Shown here: positions 51,422-60,236 of the stretch, one piece after another
Layout: every line of letters starts with the position of its first letter
How positions within the stretch are numbered: position 1 is the stretch's first letter
Origin: Mayfieldus sp038040285
Lineage (GTDB): Bacteria; Actinomycetota; Thermoleophilia; Solirubrobacterales; 70-9
NCBI GenBank assembly: GCA_038040285.1
Contig: JBBPIN010000001.1
Location: 1 to 64,000 of the forward strand
Length of the DNA: 64,000 bases
Direction: 5' to 3'
Program-made: the position numbers and the translations under genes
Notes under the pieces: generated by a model
Told to the model about the DNA's origin: nothing
Seen by the model: the letters and a program-made list of their open reading frames with translations, nothing else
Database searches by the model: none

Positions 51422-53197
51422 CTAACTGACGCGGGTCTTGGAGCGGTCGTAGTCCAGCTCGCCGATCTCCCAATCGGTGTTGTCGGGGACCGGGAACAGA
51501 TGGCGCACGCGGGGCTCGTCGAGCGGCTCCTCATCCTCCGCCTCGGGGCGCCTCTCCGCTTCCTGCGGCAAACGCTTTCGGACTGCCGGCCATTCCAGAG
51601 TCTCGCTATCGGCCCCCGAGACCTCGCTCAACCAATCGCGCTCGGTGGTGGTGTTCACAGTCGTCTCCTCGTAGTCGTGGTCGTCGTCGGGGCCGTCATC
51701 GGCCTCATCGTCGTAGCCGTCGGCGTCTTCGTCGCCCTCGTAGTAGATGCCGTCCTCATAGGCGCCGTCTGGCTCGGGTACCTGCTCGGCTGGTTCGTGC
51801 TCCTCGGATTCGCCCTCGACGTCCTGCGCCCGAGCAGCCCTGATCCGGATCGCGTCCGGGTCGGGGACGGTGACCTCGTCGGGTGCTTGCTCGGCAGATT
51901 CCTCGCTCGTCGGCGGGCTCCACTCGTCAACCTCGCCCATCTGCTCGACGCTGCCCTCCCCCGCTTCCAGCCCGCTGGCGACAAGGCTCTCGTCGGCGCT
52001 GGCAGCGACGTCGCTGCCGTGCTCGCCCAGCGCCGCGCCGCGCACGATCGACCGTGCGGCGTCCTCCAGCCATGCAGCCAGACCCATCGCGCTGCCGATG
52101 TCGAACTGACGCGAGCTCATCAACGCCCGCTCAAGCTCAAACGCGCCCTGTAGGCGCTCGCGCGCCTCGGCGCGCTCCGCCGGCTCGGCGATCAAAGCCG
52201 CCGCCCGCATCGGCAGGCTGGCTCCGACCGGCCCGTTTCCTTCGAACAGGGCCCGCATCGCAAGCAGGTGGTCGCTGAGGCCCTCCAGGGCCGTGGGGCG
52301 ATCGCAGCCCATCTCGAAGCGGGCGACGGCCCAGGACAAGGCCCCTTCGGGGTCCGGTCGCGCCTCGAGGCAGCGCGCGAAGTCGGCCAGCTCGGTCGCC
52401 TCCGCCTCGCTCAGCTTGTAGCCGCCCAACCGGGTTGACGGAACACCTGTCGCGATCCGCCTCCAGGTCCCCTCGCCGGTCGGGGTATGGGCGTACGGCC
52501 CGAGTCCGACACCGCCCTCCTTGAAAAGCCTCAGCACGCTGATCAGCTCGCGCAGCATCCGCATCGCCGGTGCGGCGCCCGCAACCCCTTCCTCCTTCTC
52601 TGCGAAGGCGAGGAACTGGGGCTCCCAGGCGCTGCGCTGCATGCCATCGCTGCGGGTCACCTCGACCGGGGCATCGACCGTGTCGGCGCGCACGATCTGC
52701 ACCCCGCTCGGCAACTCGAGGCGCGCCAGCGGCATCTGTAGCCCGACCAGCGGCGCAAGCAGGACCTCCGCCTCCGCGACGTCGCGCGCCTCGGTCTCCA
52801 GCTCGTGCAGCGCGGCGTCGAGGCGCGGCTTGTCGAGCCTGAACTCGGCCGATCCGTCCCACAGCCTGGCGATGAACGCGACCAGCATCTGGTCGGCGCG
52901 CTCGACCTCGTCCTCGGGGACCGCTTCCCCTCTGGCCTCCAGGAAGGGCGCGGCGATGCCCGCGGCATCGATGGCGCTGCAGGCGGGCCCGAAGGCCGGT
53001 AGGGAGCGAAGCTCGTCGGCGTGCTCACGGACGAATCGCGCGGTCAACGGCACGTAGCGATAGAAGGTGTGCTCCCCGGCGTTTTCTGCTACGTCAAAGG
53101 GAAGCTCCTCGCCGGTGGCCACCAGCGAGGTGAAACGGCTCGCCGCCTCGGCGGCGAGCCTGCGAAGTGCCTCTTGCAACATCGGGTCGGCGCGCAC
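51422..53197 (-). CDS. Uncharacterised protein with globular N-terminal half and acidic tail
   Basis: A 591-residue protein that I do not recognise. Residues 1-400 look globular, mostly helical with a central sheet region around LPSGVQIVRADTVDAPVEV. LSWAVARFEMGCDRPTALEG and RLQGAFELERALMSSRQFD recall the helices of HEPN/ApeA-type proteins, but the RxxxxH motif is not clear. Residues 400-540 are low-complexity and very acidic (Glu/Asp, with DDGPDDDHDYEE). It has no signal peptide or membrane helix. It converges on the Get3 pair six bases from its stop, so a functional link is possible but unproven. Confidence 0.75.
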   Translation of the reverse strand: MRADPMLQEALRRLAAEAASRFTSLVATGEELPFDVAENAGEHTFYRYVPLTARFVREHADELRSLPAFGPACSAIDAAGIAAPFLEARGEAVPEDEVERADQMLVAFIARLWDGSAEFRLDKPRLDAALHELETEARDVAEAEVLLAPLVGLQMPLARLELPSGVQIVRADTVDAPVEVTRSDGMQRSAWEPQFLAFAEKEEGVAGAAPAMRMLRELISVLRLFKEGGVGLGPYAHTPTGEGTWRRIATGVPSTRLGGYKLSEAEATELADFARCLEARPDPEGALSWAVARFEMGCDRPTALEGLSDHLLAMRALFEGNGPVGASLPMRAAALIAEPAERAEARERLQGAFELERALMSSRQFDIGSAMGLAAWLEDAARSIVRGAALGEHGSDVAASADESLVASGLEAGEGSVEQMGEVDEWSPPTSEESAEQAPDEVTVPDPDAIRIRAARAQDVEGESEEHEPAEQVPEPDGAYEDGIYYEGDEDADGYDDEADDGPDDDHDYEETTVNTTTERDWLSEVSGADSETLEWPAVRKRLPQEAERRPEAEDEEPLDEPRVRHLFPVPDNTDWEIGELDYDRSKTRVS

Positions 53198-53266
53198 GCC
53201 GACACGCTTCTTCCGTGCCCGAGCGCCTCCTGCGGCTGCACGGGTGCTTGCAGCGCGAGAGCGGCC

Positions 53267-53614
53267 CTAGGCCGCGGCCGGAACCTTGTCCGAGGCGCCG
53301 CTCGGAAGCCAGCGGCGACCGTAGGTGCGCATGTCCTCGATCAGGGGGACCAGAGCCTCGCCCTTCTCGGTCAGCGCGTATTCGACCCGGGGCGGAACCT
53401 CGGGATAGGTGTTGCGCTTGACGATGCCCTGCTCCTCGAGGGCCCGCAGGCGCAGCGAGAGGGTCCGCGGGCTGATCCCTTCGAGCGAGCGCTCGAGCTC
53501 ACAGAAGCGCCGGCTGCCGTCGGCGAGGTCGCGGATCACCAAGAGAGTCCACTTGCCCGAGATGATCTCGGAGGTGCGGCAAACTGGGCATCTGGCGTTG
53601 CTGATCGCGCTCAT
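53267..53614 (-). CDS. HxlR family transcriptional regulator
   Basis: A 115-residue winged-helix regulator of the HxlR type. CPVCRTSEIISGKWTLLVIR is the family start, with cysteines C9 and C12 that could sense thiol or redox stress, then FCELERSLEGISPRTLSLRL and RVEYALTEKGEALVPL. The upstream region carries a TATACT -10 box and two CTTCAG-containing palindromes, pointing to self-repression. It is transcribed away from the pilus operon end. Target genes are unknown. Confidence 0.93.
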   Translation of the reverse strand: MSAISNARCPVCRTSEIISGKWTLLVIRDLADGSRRFCELERSLEGISPRTLSLRLRALEEQGIVKRNTYPEVPPRVEYALTEKGEALVPLIEDMRTYGRRWLPSGASDKVPAAA

Positions 53615-53642
53615 AGAAGCAGAGGAAACTCGACGTCCTCTC

Positions 53643-53687
53643 CTCGCTTCAGCGAGTATAGCGCCGATGCTTCAGAAACTGAAGCAT
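53643..53687 (-). promoter_or_regulatory. HxlR promoter with two operator palindromes
   Basis: On the minus strand TATACT (53655-53660) is a good -10 box for the HxlR gene. The nine-pair palindrome ATGCTTCAG/CTGAAGCAT (53667-53687, spacer AAA) lies over the -35 side. CTCGCTTCAGCGAG (53643-53656) lies over the start of transcription. Both share CTTCAG. The first could also act as a stem at the end of the pilus operon. Confidence 0.6.
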
Positions 53688-53700
53688 GGTGTGGCGCGGA

Positions 53701-54552
53701 TTAGTCGGTGTGCGGCCGCTTGCGCCGCTGGCCGCCGGCCGAGGAAAGCTTGCTGCGTGTGATCTGCTCGAACTTGACCAGCTCGAGCCTGTAGGTAAGA
53801 CCGTCTGTCCAGACCAGATCCTCGTACTGGCCCGGCTTGAGGGAGAGCATCTGGCAGGGGCTCCCGAGGATGCACACGCCCTCGCCGCCGATCAAGCTGA
53901 CACTGGAGGAGAGGAGGAAGGAGGCCGTCTTGGCGTTCAGGGATGAGTCCATGGTTACGCCGATGAAGGCGAGTGCCGGCACCGACTGGCTGGGCAGCGG
54001 GACAAAGGTGCCGACTTTGTCGAGCGTCTCCAGCGTGCCGTCCGCCGGGCCGGTCCGCACGTCGATTCGGTAGGCGACGTACTTGGTCTTCGTGCTGGTC
54101 TTGGAGACCGGCTGGGAAATCGGACTGCCACTGGGAACGCTCGTCCCGGTGGTGCTCGGGGCCGTCGTGCCACTGGACGACACTGGGCTGACCGCGCCCG
54201 TGTCGCCGCCGCCGAGGGCGCTGGTCTGGCCGAGCTGTGCCGCTGCGAGGCCAGCGGGCGCCGTGTATTGCTGCTTGAAGGGGTCCTTGGTCGGGTCTCT
54301 CTTCAGGCGCCGGCGATAGTCCCGCAAGCCGGGGTTTGCGGCGACGACTTGCACCGCCGGGGTCGAGGACTTGCGTGCTGCCGGAAGCGCGGCCCCCGCA
54401 GCCTTCGGCTCGGGGCCCTTCGAGGAGCTGCCCAGCGCTATCGGGACGATCGCAATGCCGGCCAGCAGGACTATTGCCAGTGCCAGCAGACGCCGGTCCC
54501 GCAGGTCGCGATAGAGGTCGGTCAAGAGCTGTGGAACCTGAAAACCGGTCAT
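53701..54552 (-). CDS. Type IV pilus operon accessory protein (PilP-position)
   Basis: A 283-residue bitopic membrane protein. A cytoplasmic segment of about 21 residues leads to one helix, LLALAIVLLAGIAIVPIALG, and an extracytoplasmic part with a Ser/Thr/Pro-rich linker (100-145). A compact C-terminal domain contains YRIDVRTGPADGTLETLDKV and GQYEDLVWTDGLTYRLELVK. It follows pilO by an ATGA overlap, where Gram-negative operons have pilP, but the sequence does not look like PilP. Likely a monoderm-specific inner assembly partner. Confidence 0.8.
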   Translation of the reverse strand: MTGFQVPQLLTDLYRDLRDRRLLALAIVLLAGIAIVPIALGSSSKGPEPKAAGAALPAARKSSTPAVQVVAANPGLRDYRRRLKRDPTKDPFKQQYTAPAGLAAAQLGQTSALGGGDTGAVSPVSSSGTTAPSTTGTSVPSGSPISQPVSKTSTKTKYVAYRIDVRTGPADGTLETLDKVGTFVPLPSQSVPALAFIGVTMDSSLNAKTASFLLSSSVSLIGGEGVCILGSPCQMLSLKPGQYEDLVWTDGLTYRLELVKFEQITRSKLSSAGGQRRKRPHTD

Positions 54553-55406
54553 GGTGTGGGGGCCGACGCGGTGGTCGGATTCGTGGGCGTCGAGCCCGTC
54601 GTCGTGGCGCTCGCCGGCGCCGCGGAGGCGGCCGGCGGGCTGGACGGGGTCGCTCCAGACGTCAGGCCCTGGTCGCTGGGCGTGACGTAGGTCGTGATCA
54701 CCATCGTCGCCATGAGGACCGGAAACTGCTTCAGGTCATCAGGGCCGAGAGCAAACCCATCAACCGTCACCAAACGACCGTCGGAGATGATCCGCGCCTT
54801 GTCGGTCTTCACGAGCCTGTCGACGCCGGCCAGGAAGTCGGCGAGCTGGAAGAAGTTGCCCCCGAAAGTCAGCTGGTAGGGCAGCGTGGGCAGGCCCGCC
54901 GACCCGACCGTTGCCCCAATCGGAAGCGATGCCGCTGCGGTCTCGGTGGCCGGGGCCGAGCTGGTGGAAGCCGGTGTCGTCGAGGCGCTGCCCGACGTGG
55001 TCGAGGAGCTGCCGGAGCTGGCGCTGGCTGAACTCGGAGGCGGGGCGGTCGGTATCGAAGTGGACGCCGCTGAGCCACTGCTGGTCAGCTTGATCGCCCG
55101 GAAGCTCACCCCGTCGCGCTTGGCGATCTGGCTGATCTGGACCAGCAGCGACGCCGTCTGGTCATCGGCGGGAACAGCCTTGCCCATCACGACGAGACGG
55201 TGGTAGTCGCGAGGGAAATGCTTGCGGGCCACCCGGCCTTCCTGCGTGGCCTGCCGCTGCTTGGCGATGTCGCTCTGCAGCTTGCTGACCTGCGAGTCCA
55301 GCTCCTTCGCCTTGTCCTGCTTCGGCGACAGGGCAAGGAACCAGAACGCTGCCACGGCCGCGATCAGCGGCACCACCAGGAAAACGTTGCGATCGCTCAG
55401 GTTCAT
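54549..55406 (-). CDS. pilO: PilO-like type IV pilus assembly protein
   Basis: A 285-residue bitopic protein. A single N-terminal helix (VFLVVPLIAAVAAFWFLALS) is followed by a coiled coil (AKELDSQVSKLQSDIAKQRQ) and a ferredoxin-like domain interrupted by a roughly 60-residue Ser/Thr/Ala linker. LTFGGNFFQLADFLAGVDRL is the PilO fingerprint. The tail is Pro/Thr/Ala rich. It pairs with PilN to form the inner-membrane alignment complex. ATG at 55406 just after the pilN stop. Confidence 0.87.
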   Translation of the reverse strand: MNLSDRNVFLVVPLIAAVAAFWFLALSPKQDKAKELDSQVSKLQSDIAKQRQATQEGRVARKHFPRDYHRLVVMGKAVPADDQTASLLVQISQIAKRDGVSFRAIKLTSSGSAASTSIPTAPPPSSASASSGSSSTTSGSASTTPASTSSAPATETAAASLPIGATVGSAGLPTLPYQLTFGGNFFQLADFLAGVDRLVKTDKARIISDGRLVTVDGFALGPDDLKQFPVLMATMVITTYVTPSDQGLTSGATPSSPPAASAAPASATTTGSTPTNPTTASAPTP

Positions 55407-55407
55407 C

Positions 55408-56205
55408 TCATAACCCCGTATTGGTCGCCCCGGAGGTGGGCGTGGCGGTCGCGGTTGAGCCGGTCGACGTCGAGGGCGGCGGGGTAGTCGCGGAGCTGGG
55501 AGCAGCTTCCGGGATCGCGGGCGTCGGCACCTCGTCGAATGCCGCGACAATCTGGAACTGGCTGATGAAGTCCCGGTTGCGGCAATCGCTGGCCGTTCCG
55601 CCGCTACTGCTGCTCGTTGTGGTGCTGCTGCTTGAGCTCGAGCCGGCGTCGGCTCCGGGGCGTTGGGAGTCCGACAGGCCGACCCGGGTGACGCCGTCGA
55701 TGTCCTGAAGCGCGGAGAGGAACTCCGCCACGCCCTTGTGGTCCTTCGCGCAACCGCTGAGCTCGAGGGCGGGGCCCTGGACGGAGGAGCGGGTGTCCAC
55801 GTTGGCGCCGCCGTCGATCGCGACCTCGCTGGACACCGTGCCTGTCAGCCCCGTGAGCCAGACGTCACTGGGGATGACGCGCGCCAGCTCGCGCATCACC
55901 CGCTCCCAGTCGAAGCGGCTGTCGGCGAGGCTGCGGATCGTCGCGGTGCGCTGCTCTTCGACGGTGCTGAACTGCGCAAAGGGCGCCAGCTCGTCGGCCT
56001 GGGTGTTGACGATGGTCTGGCGCTGGTTGAGCTCGGCGACTTTCGCCTCGCGGTCGGAGATCTTGTTGTTGGTGAGCACCAGCAGCGTCACCGCCCCGAG
56101 CGCGAGTGCCAGGGCTCCAATGACCAGATATGCGACCGGGCCGGTGCGGATCGGGGCGTGCTCGCCGCGGCGCTCCTCGGGGGGGATCAGGTTGACCGGA
56201 CGCAT
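55408..56205 (-). CDS. pilN: PilN-like type IV pilus assembly protein
   Basis: A 265-residue bitopic protein. The cytoplasmic start MRPVNLIPPEERRGEHA carries the NLLP-like motif (VNLIP) that binds PilM, then one helix (YLVIGALALALGAVTLLVLT), a coiled coil and an extracytoplasmic domain. FDWERVMRELARVIPSDVWL is typical PilN. Ser-rich and Thr/Pro-rich linkers end the protein. I start at the ATG at 56205, three bases from the pilM stop. Confidence 0.88.
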   Translation of the reverse strand: MRPVNLIPPEERRGEHAPIRTGPVAYLVIGALALALGAVTLLVLTNNKISDREAKVAELNQRQTIVNTQADELAPFAQFSTVEEQRTATIRSLADSRFDWERVMRELARVIPSDVWLTGLTGTVSSEVAIDGGANVDTRSSVQGPALELSGCAKDHKGVAEFLSALQDIDGVTRVGLSDSQRPGADAGSSSSSSTTTSSSSGGTASDCRNRDFISQFQIVAAFDEVPTPAIPEAAPSSATTPPPSTSTGSTATATPTSGATNTGL

Positions 56206-56207
56206 GT

Positions 56208-57308
56208 CTATTCCTCCAGCGCCAGGCCGTAGGAGACGGTCAGGCGGGCCGCCGCCTCGTCTCCGAGCTGTGCCAGCGCGCTTGGCCGTGCGGTCGAGAA
56301 GGTTTGGCCAAGCTGGCTCTGCAGACGGTCGATCAGGCCGGGAATCGTGGTGCCCGGCCCGGCCACAACGATGCGCTCGACCGCCGGCGCGCCCTCCTGG
56401 GCTCCGTAGAACTCGAGCGAGAGGCGAAGCTCGTCGGCGAGCTTGGATGCGCCCTCCTCGAGCACCTCCCGGGTCGCCGCGACGATCTCGGCGTCGCCCT
56501 CGACGTCGAACGTAGGCCGCTCCAGTCCCACGTGGGCCAGCCACTGGCGGGCGTGGTCGAGAGCGAGGGTGCGACGCTCCGCCAGCCTCTGGGCGATTAC
56601 CTCGACCCCGAAGGGCGAGATGCGCGTGAACAGGCAGGTCGAGCCGCGCGCTACGGCGAGGTTGGTGACGTCGCCGAGATTGCAGTACAGCGCTGTCGGC
56701 ATGTACTCGCCGTCGGTCGGGGCCGCGTTGGGATCAGGCTCGGTCGCGGCCGCGGCGGGGTCCGCCGCTTCGCGGGCCAGGGCGCGGATCATCGCGAAGG
56801 CGGAGAGGTCGATCCCAATCGGCCGCAAGCCCGCGCCCCGCACCGCCGAGAGCAGGGTGCTCAGCATGTCGCGCCGTGCCGCCACCGCGACAACGTCCAT
56901 GCTGCGGGTGCCGTCGTCGTTGGTGTGGCGCGCCGCGACCTGGTGGTCGATCACGGCCTGGTCGTCGGGCATCGGCAGGTGCTCCTGCGCCTGGAAGCGG
57001 ATTGCTGTATCGAGCTCCTCGGGGTTCTCGATCAACGGCAGCCGAAGGGTCCTCACGCTGACCCGCTGGTTGGCCACCCCGACCCGGACCGTCTTGGAGA
57101 GCTTGTGCGTAGCGAACAGCGAGCGCAGCGCCTCCGCGAGGGCATCGGCATCGACGACCTCCCCCTCCTTGAACACGCCGGGGTCGAGGGGCGCGATCGC
57201 TGTCTGCGCGACCGCGGCCGTCCCGTTGGAACCGACCTCGGCCGCTGCCACGCTGCCCGCCTCGATGTCGAGGCCGACGACTGATTTTTCTTTGCTGGTA
57301 GAAAGCAT
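56208..57308 (-). CDS. pilM: PilM, actin-like type IV pilus protein
   Basis: A 366-residue actin/FtsA-fold ATPase. Phosphate loops VVGLDIEAGSVAAAEV (10-25) and CNLGDVTNLAVARGS, plus IVVAGPGTTIPGLIDRL for the adenosine site, match PilM. FQAQEHLPMPDDQAVIDHQV is the 1C-domain signature. It binds the PilN N-terminus on the cytoplasmic face. It heads the PilM-N-O operon. The 134-base gap upstream, shared with the prepilin peptidase gene, probably holds its promoter, but I see no clear box. Confidence 0.92.
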   Translation of the reverse strand: MLSTSKEKSVVGLDIEAGSVAAAEVGSNGTAAVAQTAIAPLDPGVFKEGEVVDADALAEALRSLFATHKLSKTVRVGVANQRVSVRTLRLPLIENPEELDTAIRFQAQEHLPMPDDQAVIDHQVAARHTNDDGTRSMDVVAVAARRDMLSTLLSAVRGAGLRPIGIDLSAFAMIRALAREAADPAAAATEPDPNAAPTDGEYMPTALYCNLGDVTNLAVARGSTCLFTRISPFGVEVIAQRLAERRTLALDHARQWLAHVGLERPTFDVEGDAEIVAATREVLEEGASKLADELRLSLEFYGAQEGAPAVERIVVAGPGTTIPGLIDRLQSQLGQTFSTARPSALAQLGDEAAARLTVSYGLALEE

Positions 57309-57442
57309 CGCTGGTACGCACGTCCAGGGAACTGAGACACCATCGGCCGGATTCGACGTCAGCTTGAGAACTCCCGTCGTTTGGTGAGCCGCGTCTTGCA
57401 GGCGTGCCGGCCGGGCCGACCTGGGAACCGTGGTGCGCGCCC

Positions 57443-58207
57443 TCAGCGGCCGAGGAAGGCGCTCAGGTACCAGTCGACGATCTGGTTGCCGGCGAGCAGC
57501 CCAACGATGCCTCCCAGCGCCAGGAAGGGACCAAACGGCACGCCCTTCTTACGGGCGGCGGCGCCCTCTCGCAGCAGCATCCCGACGCCGACCAGGGCGC
57601 CGGCCGCGAAGCCGACCACCAGCGCTGGCGCGACCGCCCGGCCGAGATAGAGCCCCATCAGCGCTGCCAGCTTGACGTCCCCCATCCCCATCCCGCGCGG
57701 GTAGGCGAGCGCCGCCACGAGCAGCAGACCGCCCCCCGCTGCCGCCGCCATCGCGCGCTCCGCAAGGCTCGCAGGATCGGCGGCCGCAGCGATCGCCAGG
57801 CCGGCGATCGCCGCCACGAGCAGGATCCGGTTCGGGATGATCCTGAGCTCGAGGTCGGTGATCGTGATCGCCGCCAGCGTGACCACGAATACCAGGCCGA
57901 GGGCGAGCTGCGCAGGATCGTCCCATAGCACCAGCACGGTTGCCAGGAAGGCCGCCCCCAGGCCCAGCTCCAGAGTCGGATAGAGGGCCGAGATCCGTGT
58001 ACCGCAGCGGCGGCAACGCCCGCGCAGCATCAGCCACGAGGCGACCGGGACGTTGTCGTAGGCTGCGATCTGCGCGCCGCAGGACGGGCACTGTGAGCGG
58101 GGTCCGACGATCGAAAGACCGCGAGGCACGCGGTGCGCGACCACGCTGACGAAGCTGCCGGCGACCAGACCGCCGACGAACGCGAAGGATGCTGCTGCCG
58201 CCATCAT
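57443..58207 (-). CDS. pilD: Prepilin peptidase (leader peptidase / N-methyltransferase)
   Basis: A 254-residue polytopic aspartic protease that cleaves and probably methylates type IV prepilins. The cytoplasmic zinc domain has C40, C43, C65 and C68 (CPSC and CRRC). Catalytic aspartates are D118 (ITITDLE) and D177 (GMGMGDVKL). About seven membrane segments follow. Its substrates are encoded next to it. Two ATGs (58207, 58204) lie immediately after GAGGAG; the second has the better spacing. Confidence 0.94.
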   Translation of the reverse strand: MMAAAASFAFVGGLVAGSFVSVVAHRVPRGLSIVGPRSQCPSCGAQIAAYDNVPVASWLMLRGRCRRCGTRISALYPTLELGLGAAFLATVLVLWDDPAQLALGLVFVVTLAAITITDLELRIIPNRILLVAAIAGLAIAAAADPASLAERAMAAAAGGGLLLVAALAYPRGMGMGDVKLAALMGLYLGRAVAPALVVGFAAGALVGVGMLLREGAAARKKGVPFGPFLALGGIVGLLAGNQIVDWYLSAFLGR

Positions 58208-58242
58208 CTCCTCAATCGGGGCCGTGGGGACACGGCTTGAGG

Positions 58243-59625
58243 TTAAGGCGCCGCCGCAGGCGTCGAGGTCTCGACTTCGAGGCGGGTCGGGTAGCCCGGG
58301 TGGTCGTACATGAACTCCAGCGAGGCTGGGGTCACGTCCTTGTTGACGCTGATCGCAAGGCCCAGACGCTGGCCGGTCGACACGGTCTGGGCACCGACGT
58401 TCATGTTGAACCGCGTCGCCGTGCCGCCGAAGCTGGTCGGCCAGTTGCCGGTTCCGCCTGGCGCGTAGCTGAAGGGAGACCCGGTGAGCTGGGTGTCCAC
58501 GTTGCTCGCCGAGCGCTTGAACACCCAGACGCAGATCTTCCCCGCTTGCGTCACCCCGTTGATCGTCTTCGAGAAGAACGAGAGCGAGACGTTCCCGGTC
58601 GCAGAGAAGTTCGACAGCATCGGGTCGCCCAGCCAGCGGTGGACCTTCGACTGCGGGTTGGTGCCGGTCCCCGCGAAGTTACAGCCGTTTACGTCCTGGG
58701 GCTGGATCTGCACGCCCTTGTCGTTACCAGGATTCACAGCTGGCTCGAGATAGGCGTCGTTGGAGTAGTCGTAGAGCGGCGTCGTCAGCGGGTCGCCCGC
58801 TGGCAGTGAGGCGAGCATCGCGTCGGGCGCCCCCGCAATGGTGCCCGTCTGCAGCCCGTCCGCGCAGATGCCGAGCGTGTTGTGCAGCAGATGGTCGCCG
58901 GTGGGGGCTGGGTGCGAGGTGGGGGGCGTCGAAGCGCAGGACTTGTCGGTGAGCCAGAACTGCACCCGGGTGGAAGGCACGCCGCCGTCCGGGGCGAGGT
59001 CGCTCACCGAGCTGTCGTCGGGATCGATGAAGTCGGAGTGGGCCTCGATGTAGGGCCGGGCGCCGGCTCCGGGGGTGGTCGTGGTGGGCTTGACCGCGAT
59101 GATCACCCGCTTCAGGTCCTGCCCGGTGCAGGTCGGGGAAGGGCAGCCGTTGTTCTGCTGCCAGACCACGAAGCGGTAGATGTTCCCGCTCACGTCGCCG
59201 TTGGTGAAGGCCTCAGGCCCTGGGTTGATGATGCCACCGCTGACCGGGTCGTGGCCGACCTGTGTTCCGCCGTTGACAACCAGGTCGGGGTTCGTGGTGG
59301 CCGAGTTCTTGTCGATGTCGAAGGTGCCGCTGGAGACCCGGTTGCGAGGATCGCTGGTGTCGCTGGAGAACGCGGGCAGGGAGGTAAGCGCGATCTGGTC
59401 GTAGTCCAGTGCCCGGATCTCCTCCATCTCCTGCTGGGCCAAGTCGAGCGCGACCTGGGACTCCCTGGCGCGGGCGGTGCCCGCATTCCCGGCGTCGAAG
59501 GCGCTGAAGGTGGCGAGGACGCCGATGATCAGCACCACCGCCGCGACCAGCACCTCGACGATGCCGAAGCCCTCCTGCCCCGTGAAGGAGCCGAGGCGCC
59601 GCTGGATCTTCCGCTGGAGCTTCAT
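58243..59625 (-). CDS. Large minor prepilin (PilV-like)
   Basis: A 460-residue prepilin-like protein. A class III leader ends in QEG before FGIVEVLVAAVVLIIGVL with Glu at +5. The head is very large, about 400 residues, and Gly/Thr/Asn rich, with NKDVTPASLEFMYDHPGYP near the C-terminus and several cysteines. Usual minor pilins are 150-250 residues, so this may be a tip adhesin. Its ATG overlaps the stop of the preceding minor pilin (TGATG). Confidence 0.86.
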   Translation of the reverse strand: MKLQRKIQRRLGSFTGQEGFGIVEVLVAAVVLIIGVLATFSAFDAGNAGTARARESQVALDLAQQEMEEIRALDYDQIALTSLPAFSSDTSDPRNRVSSGTFDIDKNSATTNPDLVVNGGTQVGHDPVSGGIINPGPEAFTNGDVSGNIYRFVVWQQNNGCPSPTCTGQDLKRVIIAVKPTTTTPGAGARPYIEAHSDFIDPDDSSVSDLAPDGGVPSTRVQFWLTDKSCASTPPTSHPAPTGDHLLHNTLGICADGLQTGTIAGAPDAMLASLPAGDPLTTPLYDYSNDAYLEPAVNPGNDKGVQIQPQDVNGCNFAGTGTNPQSKVHRWLGDPMLSNFSATGNVSLSFFSKTINGVTQAGKICVWVFKRSASNVDTQLTGSPFSYAPGGTGNWPTSFGGTATRFNMNVGAQTVSTGQRLGLAISVNKDVTPASLEFMYDHPGYPTRLEVETSTPAAAP

Positions 59626-60215
59626 CAGTGCGGGACGTTGCGCAGCCCGATGCCGTCCCGGAGGGTGATGGCGTCGCCGCCGATGTTGGCCACGTTCGGC
59701 ATCACGACGTTAAGGCCGACGAAGGTGGCGGTGGCCGGGGCGGGCGAGTAGCTGAAAACGTTGTTGTTGTTGTTGCCGTCGAGGCCGGTGATCACCGCTC
59801 TCGCCAATCCGCCTCCCGTGCCGTCGGGGTTCATCTCCTGGCGGGTGCAGGCGTTGCTGGCGCAGGACCAGATCACCTGGCACTGGATCGCGGCGGCGTC
59901 GGGAGCCGACACCGTGTCGTTCCCGCAGGCCGTCCGGCGAACGTAGGTCTTGACCGTGAGGCTGGTCGAGGTCGGGGTTCCGACCACCTCGTAGGCGGAT
60001 CGCAGGTCGCGTCCCACACGCTCGAGGAACGACCGTGCCAGCCCGATGCTGGCCGCCTGCTTGGAGATCATCGGCTCGTGGCAACCCGCCGCATCGATCA
60101 CCGGCAACGCCGCGACCATCAGGCCGATCAGCATCCCCGTGGAAACGAGCAGCTCCACCAGCGTCAGCCCGCGGGGGTGACGCAACCGCCTGAGGATTTT
60201 TGCCGGAGTCTTCAA
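59625..60215 (-). CDS. Minor prepilin (PilW-like)
   Basis: A 196-residue prepilin-like protein. The basic leader MKTPAKILRRLRHPRG precedes LTLVELLVSTGMLIGLMVAA with Glu at +5. The head has four cysteines likely forming disulphides and a GLDGNNNNNVFSYS loop. It is the second gene after the main pilin and probably a minor pilin of the same fibre. A strong hairpin lies between it and the main pilin gene. Confidence 0.87.
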   Translation of the reverse strand: MKTPAKILRRLRHPRGLTLVELLVSTGMLIGLMVAALPVIDAAGCHEPMISKQAASIGLARSFLERVGRDLRSAYEVVGTPTSTSLTVKTYVRRTACGNDTVSAPDAAAIQCQVIWSCASNACTRQEMNPDGTGGGLARAVITGLDGNNNNNVFSYSPAPATATFVGLNVVMPNVANIGGDAITLRDGIGLRNVPH

Positions 60216-60236
60216 TTCAAGTCACCCTGAATGGAC

